Shown: positions 1 to 5,262, counted from the first letter of the stretch. The stretch: 6,836 nucleotides of DNA from Nitrosarchaeum sp. (GCA_016234975.1 JACRND010000100.1:1-6836); one strand, 5' to 3'. Notes: generated by a model not told the origin, from the sequence alone. Numbers and translations are program-made.

Positions 1-104
1 AAATTCTACAAGAGGCAGCAGCAGTAGCTGAAAGTTCTGTTGGAGATAGATTTCCTTCCATGCCTACAAACACTAGGACATCAACCAAAAGTAAATTTTT
101 CTAA
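1..104 (+). CDS. C-terminal end of a truncated gene, possibly CdvB/ESCRT-III-like
   Basis: An open frame enters from the left edge (first full codon at 3) and ends at TAA 102-104, giving 33 residues. It begins ILQEAAAVAESSVGDRF and ends in a Ser/Thr/Lys-rich tail (TSTKSKFF). The other two plus frames stop by base 30. An acidic/alanine helix followed by a Pro/Ser/Thr-rich tail resembles what I remember of the C-termini of thaumarchaeal CdvB (ESCRT-III-like cell-division) paralogues. That is a recollection of family style, not a proven match, and the diagnostic core is outside the window. The gene converges on the coiled-coil gene, with 16 bases between the stops. That this is the end of a real gene is fairly certain; its identity is weak. 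Confidence 0.5.
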   Translation, partial: ILQEAAAVAESSVGDRFPSMPTNTRTSTKSKFF

Positions 105-120
105 AATCTAAATCTTAACT

Positions 121-591
121 TTATAGAGATTCTCTAGATTCTTTAATTTTCTTAACTCTATTTCCTTCATTATCAATTATTCTATCAATTCCAGATAATC
201 TATCTCTTAAACTATTGATAAGTGAGCCTACCTCATCTGCCTCACTTTCAACTTGTTGTCTCTTATGAGCCAGTTCTTTAATTCCTCTATTTTCTTCTTC
301 AATATACTGACTTACTTTCTCCAATTTTTCTTTTAGGTTTTTAATATCCACTGATTCTTCCTCAATATCTTTTTCTAAAACAGTTCTCTTATCTTTTAGA
401 TTTTTTATCATTAAACCTACATAATCAATTGCCTCTTCCAATTTGGCACGTTTATCCATTAATTCTACAATTCCAATTTCTCCTACTGTTTCATTAGATG
501 AAATGCCTCCAGATTTTATATTAGCATATTCTCCTGAACTTCTCTCTCCTGTCATTTCTCCCCCCTCATCTTTTTTGAATTTATCAAACAT
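121..591 (-). CDS. conserved coiled-coil protein, function unknown
   Basis: This 156-residue soluble protein has no signal peptide or membrane segment. Residues 1-40 are Gly/Ser-rich and probably disordered (MFDKFKKDEGGEMTGERSSG). Residues 41-156 are almost continuous charged heptads (KRAKLEEAIDYV, KNLKDKRTVLEKDIEEE, KEKLEKVSQYIEEENRG, SLINSLRDRLSGIDRI), which predict long coiled coils and self-association. A TTG at 609 would add six residues. I prefer the ATG at 589-591 because an A/T box (616-623) lies about 29 bases upstream, as expected for a leaderless archaeal transcript. The sequence resembles a hypothetical protein I associate with Nitrosopumilus-type genomes. Function is not known to me; a structural or chromosome/division role is only suggested by the coiled coil and by the possible CdvB neighbour. 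Confidence 0.85.
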   Translation of the reverse strand: MFDKFKKDEGGEMTGERSSGEYANIKSGGISSNETVGEIGIVELMDKRAKLEEAIDYVGLMIKNLKDKRTVLEKDIEEESVDIKNLKEKLEKVSQYIEEENRGIKELAHKRQQVESEADEVGSLINSLRDRLSGIDRIIDNEGNRVKKIKESRESL

Positions 592-615
592 TTTATGTTC
601 TCTTTTCAAAATGGG

Positions 616-623
616 AATAAAAA
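616..623 (-). promoter_or_regulatory. probable TATA box for the coiled-coil gene
   Basis: The minus strand reads TTTTTATT, centred about 29 bases before the ATG at 591. This is the normal archaeal TATA-to-start distance for a leaderless mRNA. There is no Shine-Dalgarno sequence before the ATG, which fits leaderless initiation. Confidence 0.4.
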
Positions 624-629
624 GTTATT

Positions 630-707
630 ATGAATCTCAAAGCTGACCTAGTGACTGATTTTTTGATCATTGAAAAGAAAAACGTGGCTATTATACCAAA
701 AAATTGA
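630..707 (+). CDS. possible 25-residue micro-ORF
   Basis: ATG at 630-632 opens 25 codons ending in TGA 705-707. The product (MNLKADLVTDFLIIEKKN, then VAIIPKN) has a balanced, protein-like composition, and its DNA is less AT-rich than what follows. It starts 38 bases from the divergent coiled-coil start. I see no good TATA box or Shine-Dalgarno sequence, and an ORF this short can arise by chance. It could also be the 5' remnant of a decayed gene. Listed as a candidate only. Confidence 0.2.
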   Translation: MNLKADLVTDFLIIEKKNVAIIPKN

Positions 708-880
708 ATTTCTAAACTTGATTAGAATTACAAGAATTTTTTCTAGTTTACTGTTAATTATCCAATATGAAACAATCTATTGCCATTATCTGTATTAGTA
801 CCTTTTAGACTAGGATTGATCAAATAACCTACCTGTATTTTTGTTATATTTCTATAAAACATGAATTTATGTAACTAACT

Positions 881-912
881 TTTTCATATTCAACTAATTT
901 TACATATGAAAA
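881..912. repeat. 9-bp perfect inverted repeat (hairpin or operator)
   Basis: TTTTCATAT (881-889) and ATATGAAAA (904-912) are exact reverse complements separated by 14 bases. A TATAAAA word at 853-859 would place a plus-strand transcription start near 880-885, so the left arm could sit at the 5' end of an RNA. The alternative is a dimeric protein-binding site. The arms are AT-rich, so chance cannot be dismissed. Confidence 0.4.
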
Positions 913-1058
913 TTATTGGTACCACCCATGACTGCATGAACTTGGTTGATTCTCCAATCACTATCTATTTTTATAATCTTCCAAAAATCCTCTCCAACGA
1001 ATTATCTTTAAAAATACTATTTTGGCATGAATCTTATGAATTAAATGAACTCAGATAA
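903..1058. pseudogene. possible gene remnant or small gene, strand uncertain
   Basis: The two strands have open frames in the same codon register. Plus strand: ATG 906 to TAA 1056-1058, 50 codons, product beginning MKIIGTTHDCMNLVDSPITI. Minus strand: 33 codons from 1001 down to TAA 900-902, reading GEDFWKIIKIDSDWRINQVH and then AVMGGTNNFHM. The minus peptide looks more like real protein (two spaced Trp, alternating hydrophobics) but has no start codon and is closed upstream by a stop at 1002-1004. A one-base shift near 1000 would join it to another open minus stretch (FKDNSLERIF). This fits the tail of a decayed minus-strand gene. I do not recognise the family. The plus ORF has a TATA-like box (853-859) but no Shine-Dalgarno. 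Confidence 0.3.
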
Positions 1059-1193
1059 TGTTTCACTATATGTTCTTTATATATCAAAATTAGGCAAAAT
1101 CAATCAAAAATTATTAAAACCGTTAAAAATTACTTTAGAAATGATTTTTTCTTAAACTTTTAAAAAAATTTTATTTTTACACAAAAATTCTAG

Positions 1194-1203
1194 GCATATA
1201 AAA
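1194..1203 (+). promoter_or_regulatory. candidate TATA box upstream of the winged-helix operon
   Basis: CATATAAAAA is the best TATA match in the 150 bases before the start at 1339. It would give a start site near 1225 and a 5' leader of about 110 bases. A second, weaker box (TTTTAAAA, about 1250-1257) would give a leader of about 55 bases. No box lies about 26 bases before the ATG, so a leaderless start is less likely here than for other genes in the window. Confidence 0.35.
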
Positions 1204-1206
1204 ATT

Positions 1207-1253
1207 TGAGATTTTCTCACACCGTCATAATTTTGGCTAAAATTATTAATTTT
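1207..1253. repeat. cluster of three short inverted repeats in the operon control region
   Basis: TGAGA-TTT-TCTCA occupies 1207-1219, just after the TATA-like box. ATAATTTT-GGCT-AAAATTAT occupies 1227-1246 (8-bp arms, 4-base loop). AAAATTA-T-TAATTTT occupies 1239-1253. The last two share bases 1239-1246, so in RNA they could pair in alternative ways, or in DNA form overlapping sites. They are mostly A/T and individually modest; the clustering between a promoter-like box and a regulator gene is what merits listing. Confidence 0.4.
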
Positions 1254-1268
1254 AAAAGATGAAATACC

Positions 1269-1289
1269 CGTTCCGCTATGCGTTCCGCT
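1269..1289 (+). repeat. 12-base-period direct repeat CGTTCCGCT
   Basis: CGTTCCGCT occurs at 1269-1277 and again at 1281-1289, in a GC-rich island surrounded by very AT-rich DNA. The 12-base spacing is a little over one helical turn, compatible with a protein binding the same face of DNA twice. It lies 50-70 bases before the winged-helix start, probably inside the leader or just around the start site. Confidence 0.45.
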
Positions 1290-1320
1290 TCAAAGTTTCA
1301 AAATGTCCCTCATTAACCAA

Positions 1321-1335
1321 TTAGTTCTATACTAA
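1321..1335. promoter_or_regulatory. candidate operator: TTAGT-N5-ACTAA palindrome
   Basis: A perfect 5-bp inverted repeat with a 5-base spacer (TTAGT TCTAT ACTAA) ends three bases before the ATG at 1339. Its size and symmetry suit a dimeric winged-helix protein such as the one encoded immediately downstream, so autoregulation is a reasonable inference. No other copy is known to me. Confidence 0.35.
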
Positions 1336-1338
1336 CAC

Positions 1339-1626
1339 ATGTCAAAACAACAATACAGGTCCGAAATGGGCATAATGGGTGACATCCTAGACGTAACTGC
1401 CGATGGTGGTCGTACTGGAGTCATTGTATCTGCAATCTCTCGCAAAGCCAACCTATCTCACTATGCAGTACTAGACAAATGTGAGAAACTGGTAGAAGCA
1501 GGCTTGGTCGAATCAGTCAAAAATGACAGGAATAGAGTCTTCTTGATTACTGAAAAAGGACTTCAATTTTTCCAGGAATTCAAGAGATTCCAAGGACTTG
1601 TCGAAAGTATGAACTTGAGGTACTAG
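1339..1626 (+). CDS. small winged-helix DNA-binding protein (HTH_45-like)
   Basis: This 95-residue soluble protein is a probable transcription factor. Helices at about residues 5-18 and 28-38 (GVIVSAISRKANLS) lead to a recognition helix at 40-53 (SHYAVLDKCEKLVEAGL). A beta wing follows at 56-71 (LVESVKNDRNRVFLIT), then a final helix at 73-91 (EKGLQFFQEFKRFQGLVESM), probably for dimer formation. Length and order match the one-domain HTH_45-type archaeal regulators, many of which have no known targets. It is the first of three linked genes; the next starts two bases after its stop. Its codons use more C/G than its neighbours, which may indicate higher expression. There is no Shine-Dalgarno before the ATG. 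A palindrome just upstream suggests autoregulation. The fold is confident; target and signal are unknown. Confidence 0.9.
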   Translation: MSKQQYRSEMGIMGDILDVTADGGRTGVIVSAISRKANLSHYAVLDKCEKLVEAGLVESVKNDRNRVFLITEKGLQFFQEFKRFQGLVESMNLRY

Positions 1627-1628
1627 CC

Positions 1629-2660
1629 ATGAATCCCGAAATCGTACCAATTCATAGGGGATGGTCTATTCGAGAAGATGGAATGCTTTTTGTAAGGACT
1701 GAGGGTATTCTCGAAACAATGGTTAAAGCACCTTTGATACTTGCTGGCTTAATTATTGTAACAGTAGTGATGCCTTTTCAGACCTCATTCAGCTCTACTC
1801 GAAATCTTGAACTTATCATTTATTCTGATGGATCCACACATGTATCTACACAGATAGACGTGGATCCGTTAGAACCTGATTTTGAACTTAATTTGTTTGG
1901 TAAGTCAATAGATAATTTTGTTGCAGTAGGAGATGCTGGATTTTTGTTATCTGAAGAAATAGTCGAAGATAAAGCAATAATTGACACACTTGGCTCATCA
2001 AGTATTACAATTAACTATGATATCCATGATTTAATTTCAAAGGAAGGACGAGTTTGGACATTTTCATTTGATTCTCCATCCAATTACACATTACTAATGC
2101 CGAAAAATTCAGTCATAGTTGGAATGAGTGGTTTACCAGACAATATGGAACTAGTAGATGAACAAACAAAGCTCGATCTTTCTGCAGGATTATCTGAGAT
2201 AAACTATATCTTTGCACCAATAAACCTAACTACTCACAAACCAACAATTTCAAGCGAATCATCACTTAATTATGTTAATGCTGCAGTTATTGGTGGCTCA
2301 ATTATAGCTGCAATAACAGGTATAATATTAATACTAAAAAGAAAACAATCAAAATCTTCACCATTAATTATACAAACAAAACCCATTTCTGAAAAACAAA
2401 TTGAAACCAAATCTATAGACACAGAAACCATATTCAATTTTAGACCTGAAATGCGTGAAGATGATAAAAAGATTGTGAAATTTATTTCTGATAATGGAGG
2501 TCAAGTACTTGAAAGTGAATTAAGAAAGAAATTTCTTCAACCAAGAACTACTATGTGGAGAGCTGTAAAAAGATTAGAAAGGTTGGGAGTTATTGAAATT
2601 GATAAAAAAGATTTACAAAATTTAGTAAAACTGAAAAAAGATTTGGAGGAAGAAAAATGA
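1629..2660 (+). CDS. membrane-anchored winged-helix regulator with outer sensor-like domain
   Basis: A 343-residue two-pass membrane protein. Residues 1-30 are a short N-terminal tail. TM1 spans about 33-49 (APLILAGLIIVTVVMPF). An outer, beta-rich domain spans about 57-212. TM2 spans about 217-236 (NAAVIGGSIIAAITGIILIL), followed by a basic stop (KRKQSK). A polar linker leads to a winged helix at about 278-341, with RTTMWRAVKRLERLGVIEID as recognition helix and wing. Topology predicts the winged helix inside and the sensor outside, as in ToxR-like one-component regulators; similar outer-domain/TM/winged-helix proteins occur in other archaea. An alternative start at Met31 (1719) would make TM1 a signal anchor. 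It starts two bases after the small winged-helix gene, and its stop overlaps the next start. Ligand and target genes are unknown. Architecture is clear, function inferred. Confidence 0.85.
   Translation: MNPEIVPIHRGWSIREDGMLFVRTEGILETMVKAPLILAGLIIVTVVMPFQTSFSSTRNLELIIYSDGSTHVSTQIDVDPLEPDFELNLFGKSIDNFVAVGDAGFLLSEEIVEDKAIIDTLGSSSITINYDIHDLISKEGRVWTFSFDSPSNYTLLMPKNSVIVGMSGLPDNMELVDEQTKLDLSAGLSEINYIFAPINLTTHKPTISSESSLNYVNAAVIGGSIIAAITGIILILKRKQSKSSPLIIQTKPISEKQIETKSIDTETIFNFRPEMREDDKKIVKFISDNGGQVLESELRKKFLQPRTTMWRAVKRLERLGVIEIDKKDLQNLVKLKKDLEEEK
2645..2650 (+). promoter_or_regulatory. strong Shine-Dalgarno within the end of the membrane regulator gene
   Basis: GGAGGA lies six bases before the ATG at 2657, inside the last codons of the upstream gene, whose TGA overlaps this start (ATGA). 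It is one of only two good ribosome-binding sites in the window and supports coupled translation of the secreted protein with the membrane regulator. Confidence 0.8.
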
Positions 2661-3655
2661 AGCAAATAACCTCACTCGTATTGTTGATTTTAGTATCTAG
2701 TATGATTCTAGGAGGAATAACCAATACTGCTCAAGCCCAAACTGATCCATCAATTCTTCTAAAAATTGCAAAACATGCTCAGAAACAACTTGAAAATCAA
2801 ATAAATCAAGGCTCATCAGATAAAACAAAACAACTTTTCAAAGAAGGCATACAACAAGTTAATGCTTTAGAAGAATCTCTTAAAAATAATGATACTGATT
2901 CAGCAAAAAAATATTTTCTTTCTACAATGAAAATATTCAAAGAAATATCTCAACAATTAACAAATCCTCAATCTTCACAATCAGAAATGGCTACTCTTAA
3001 AGCTACGGTAGAAGACCCCTCAGCTGATCTTCTTAGAATGCAAGATTATGTTGATAATCTTAAAACAATTGCTAAAAAATATAGTACATCAATTGACTTT
3101 TCTGAACTAGATGATCTATTTCTAACAGCAAAAAAACAGATTGTAGATAAACAATTTGATGATGCATTACAAACAATTAATAAAATTAAACAAATTACCG
3201 TGGATTTCAATAATGAAATTCGTGGGCATGCATCTCAACAAGAACAATCCCGTGCTAAGGAATATGCCCAAAAATACCTAGAACAACTCGATAGATTAAT
3301 TGAAAATGCAAAGAATCAAGGACTATCTGAAGATATTATCCAAAAACTTGAAACTGCTAGAGAAAATCTTTCCTCAGCAACAGATCCACACGAGATAATT
3401 AAACAAATAAGGAAAATCATATCAATTAAAGAACAATTTGAATTAACAAAAAATGATCGACTAGAATCCAGAGTCATGCAAGTTGAAAAAATATTACTCA
3501 AATTATCTAACTCTGATAGATTAAGTCAAGTTGATCTGGAAGATGCTAAAAAAACACTTCAAACCATTAAACGACACTTAGCTCAAGGTGAATTTGAAAC
3601 TGCAAATGAATTATTACGATCATTAGCAACACTGCTAGAACAATTTCAAAATTAA
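2657..3655 (+). CDS. secreted all-helical repeat protein, function unknown
   Basis: A 332-residue protein with a clear signal peptide: KQ, hydrophobic core ITSLVLLILVSSMILGG, and a likely cut after AQA at residue 27. The remainder is polar and almost wholly helical, with no further membrane segment, cysteine or recognisable catalytic motif. I see about four related helical-hairpin units near 33-97, 125-182, 203-258 and 274-328. Each is a long helix, a short Ser/Asp/Gly turn, an AKK/ARE-type helix and then a final helix (for example FDDALQTINKIKQI and FETANELLRSLATLL). Such units resemble TPR-like or coiled-coil bundles used for protein binding. It overlaps the membrane regulator gene by four bases and has a strong ribosome-binding site, so the two are probably made together. 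A role as an outer partner, ligand or signal carrier for that regulator is inference. Confidence 0.85.
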   Translation: MKQITSLVLLILVSSMILGGITNTAQAQTDPSILLKIAKHAQKQLENQINQGSSDKTKQLFKEGIQQVNALEESLKNNDTDSAKKYFLSTMKIFKEISQQLTNPQSSQSEMATLKATVEDPSADLLRMQDYVDNLKTIAKKYSTSIDFSELDDLFLTAKKQIVDKQFDDALQTINKIKQITVDFNNEIRGHASQQEQSRAKEYAQKYLEQLDRLIENAKNQGLSEDIIQKLETARENLSSATDPHEIIKQIRKIISIKEQFELTKNDRLESRVMQVEKILLKLSNSDRLSQVDLEDAKKTLQTIKRHLAQGEFETANELLRSLATLLEQFQN

Positions 3656-3674
3656 TCATCTTATCATAAACTTC

Positions 3675-3680
3675 ATATAC
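3675..3680 (+). promoter_or_regulatory. probable TATA box for the 64-residue membrane protein
   Basis: ATATAC (within TTCATATACATTTT) lies 22-27 bases before ATG 3702. That is the spacing expected for a leaderless archaeal transcript, and it supports ATG 3702 over the upstream in-frame TTG at 3696. Confidence 0.5.
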
Positions 3681-3701
3681 ATTTTCTAAACAGAATTGAG
3701 C

Positions 3702-3896
3702 ATGGCTTCTAAGACAATTACTGTTGGTGTGGGAATTCCAATGATCGTAGTTGGTGCTTTGATGGCATGGTTATTAGCTCCATTACAAGGTGAAATGCAA
3801 AATACAGTAGAATTTGTAGGAAGTTTGATTGGAATTTTAGGAGTAGTCTTCTTTATTTCTGGTTTGTTCTATACAAAAGAACCTGTAATGCACTGA
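3702..3896 (+). CDS. small two-TM membrane protein, function unknown
   Basis: A 64-residue protein with two hydrophobic helices: about 8-27 (VGVGIPMIVVGALMAWLLAP) and about 38-56 (FVGSLIGILGVVFFISGLF). They are joined by a short polar loop (LQGEMQNTVE), and both ends are short, so it is a membrane hairpin. A TTG two codons upstream (3696) could extend it by two residues, but the ATG at 3702 fits the TATA box. It stands alone, 46 bases after the secreted-protein gene and 44 bases before queE, each with its own promoter-like box, so it is probably a separate transcript. I do not recognise a named family. Gly-rich hairpins of this kind are common among small archaeal membrane proteins. Confidence 0.75.
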   Translation: MASKTITVGVGIPMIVVGALMAWLLAPLQGEMQNTVEFVGSLIGILGVVFFISGLFYTKEPVMH

Positions 3897-3909
3897 TCAA
3901 AACTCATTG

Positions 3910-3919
3910 AATAAATAAT
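3910..3919 (+). promoter_or_regulatory. probable TATA box for queE
   Basis: AATAAATAAT lies 22-31 bases before the TTG at 3941. The distance suits a leaderless transcript beginning at or next to that TTG, and there is no Shine-Dalgarno sequence. Confidence 0.4.
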
Positions 3920-3940
3920 GAAAAAAAATACCACAATTAC

Positions 3941-4654
3941 TTGAAAGTCAGATTATTTGAGATATTTACATCAGTTGAAGGAGAGGGAATTCTTTATGGT
4001 ACAAAAACACTTTTTGTCAGATTAGCTGGATGTCCATTCACTTGTTTTTATTGCGATACAAAAGAATCACTCCCACTTGATTCTGGAAAAGAATACACAA
4101 TTGAGGAAGCGTGTAAACTAATAGATTCTAATCTTAAAAATCAAACATATAAAGTAAATTTCACAGGAGGTGATCCATTAATTCAACACGATGCAGTAGC
4201 TGAACTTGCCAAACACATTCAAACTAAAAAAATTCCAACTTATTTAGAGTCATCATGCTTTGATTCTGATAGATTCAATCACGTATTGCCATTTATTGAT
4301 ATTGTTAAAATAGAATTTAAAACAAAAGATTCTGATTTTGTAGATTCTAAACATTATGAAAGGTTAATTGATAACGCAATGAGATGCCTTAAGTCATCTG
4401 TTGCATCTAAAAAAACTACATATATCAAAATAGTCGTAAGCTCCAAGACTAAATTAGAAGATTTTAAAGATCTAGTTGATAAAATATTTCATATTATTTC
4501 AAAACAAGACATTGATGGATTCATTATACAACCAACATATGGTATTGCAGAGCCTTCTTTAGATCTGTTGCTAAATTTGTATGACATAGTTTATCCACAT
4601 TACATTGATGTCAAAGTTGTACCTCAACTTCATAAATTCATTGGGGCTCCATAA
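3941..4654 (+). CDS. queE: 7-carboxy-7-deazaguanine synthase QueE
   Basis: This radical-SAM enzyme converts 6-carboxytetrahydropterin to 7-carboxy-7-deazaguanine, the third step from GTP to preQ0, the base used to build archaeosine in archaeal tRNA. The 237-residue length is usual. The N-terminus carries the substrate/cofactor motif TSVEGEG (10-16). The iron-sulfur motif C-x3-C-x2-C is at Cys31, Cys35 and Cys38 (AGCPFTCFYCDT). The SAM-binding GGDP is at 76-79 (NFTGGDPLIQ). The start is TTG; the nearby ATG (3918) is in another frame and stops after eight codons. TTG is preferred because the conserved N-terminus begins there (MKVRLFEIFTS) and an A/T box lies 22-31 bases upstream. It is next to folE, another enzyme of the same route, and probably acts in the cytoplasm. 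Confidence 0.93.
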   Translation: MKVRLFEIFTSVEGEGILYGTKTLFVRLAGCPFTCFYCDTKESLPLDSGKEYTIEEACKLIDSNLKNQTYKVNFTGGDPLIQHDAVAELAKHIQTKKIPTYLESSCFDSDRFNHVLPFIDIVKIEFKTKDSDFVDSKHYERLIDNAMRCLKSSVASKKTTYIKIVVSSKTKLEDFKDLVDKIFHIISKQDIDGFIIQPTYGIAEPSLDLLLNLYDIVYPHYIDVKVVPQLHKFIGAP

Positions 4655-4668
4655 TCTTACCACCAGCC

Positions 4669-4675
4669 TATAAAC
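4669..4675 (+). promoter_or_regulatory. candidate TATA box for folE
   Basis: TATAAAC lies about 45 bases before ATG 4718. A start site near 4698 would leave a leader of about 20 bases, or about 8 if GTG 4706 were used. This suggests folE has its own promoter even though it follows queE by only 63 bases. Confidence 0.4.
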
Positions 4676-4717
4676 CAGACTAGGTTCAAATACTAGAAAA
4701 AATCTGTGAAAATATCA

Positions 4718-5262
4718 ATGGATAAAGAACGTGTCAAAAAACTCGTTAGAGAATTAATCATAGAAATTGGTGAGGATCCTACACGTGAGGGTCTTAAAGA
4801 TACTCCTGAAAGAATTGCAAATATGTATCAGGAAATATTTGATGGATACGAGTCTCAGTACAATTCTCTGAAGATTCTGATGTAGTTGTTGCACGTAATA
4901 TTCAGTTTTATTCAATGTGTGAACACCACATGTTGCCATTTTTTGGAAAGATTCACATCGTATATTCTCCTAACGGCAGAGTTTTTGGAATCTCAAAACT
5001 GGTAAGATTAGTTGAAAAATACTCTAAAAGATTACAAATTCAAGAACGATTAACCAAGAATATAGCTGATGAGCTATTTGCTCAGGGTGTAAAGGGAGTA
5101 GTAGTTTTGGCTGATGCAGAACATTTCTGCATGAAAATGCGTGGGGTTAGAAATGATGCAACACTTACCACATCTGCATATAGAGGAATTTATGAAAATA
5201 AGGAGGAAAAAGAGAGCATTATGACTATGATCAGACGACGTACATCCGATACATCACTTTAA
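4718..5262 (+). pseudogene. folE: GTP cyclohydrolase I (type IA, FolE), frameshifted
   Basis: FolE converts GTP to dihydroneopterin triphosphate, the first step towards preQ0/archaeosine and pterins. The first frame (ATG 4718) gives 55 residues with the family N-terminus ([20 protein letters not shown]) and stops at TAG 4883-4885. The rest continues in another frame, open from 4843 to TAA 5260-5262. It carries the zinc/catalytic CEHH (4918-4929), the AEHFCMKMRGVR motif with the second Cys, and a normal C-terminus. The break lies after FDGYES, before SVQFSEDSD. One base (modulo 3) is missing. Compared with B. subtilis FolE the joint is about seven residues short, so a deletion of about 10-22 bases would fit. 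There is no start codon for the second part before Met 4915 and no slippery heptamer. The rest looks well preserved, so a recent mutation or a sequence error is likelier than old decay. GTG 4706 is an alternative start. Confidence 0.88.

Larger units (their letters stand above)
592..1338. other. long AT-rich intergenic region between divergent genes
   Basis: About 750 bases contain no convincing gene, which is long for this compact type of genome. Contents: a possible 25-codon ORF (630-707); a 9-bp inverted repeat (881-889/904-912); a patch of less AT-rich, coding-like sequence (903-1058); three ATGAA words 9 bases apart (1027-1049); a symmetrical TATATA-type box (1076-1085) that could serve either strand; and a cluster of palindromes and a direct repeat (1194-1335) before the winged-helix operon. 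I found no tRNA arms, rRNA segments, C/D-box pair or regular repeat array. Confidence 0.7.

Noticed and set aside
124..136. TAGAGA-T-TCTCTA as a hairpin terminator
   Set aside because: The single-base centre leaves too little loop for a stable RNA hairpin, and the sequence encodes the last residues of the coiled-coil protein.
443..646. 67-codon plus-strand open frame
   Set aside because: It lies mostly antisense to the coiled-coil gene; its Ser/Pro/Leu-rich product is what the complement of that gene's codons gives. No promoter fits.
592..1338. tRNA, C/D-box RNA, CRISPR array or insertion sequence in the long gap
   Set aside because: No T-loop-like GGTTCGA, no paired C and D boxes, no evenly spaced long repeats, and no transposase fragment or terminal inverted repeats were seen.
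3316..3501. 61-codon minus-strand open frame
   Set aside because: Wholly antisense to the secreted helical protein, with a Ser/Phe/Ile-rich product typical of a shadow frame.
4850..4890. Programmed frameshift in folE
   Set aside because: There is no slippery heptamer or homopolymer at the overlap and no obvious stimulatory structure, and residues seem to be missing at the joint. Deletion or sequence error is simpler.
4754..4939. 61-codon minus-strand open frame over the folE break
   Set aside because: Antisense to sequence that clearly encodes FolE in two plus frames; no protein features of its own.
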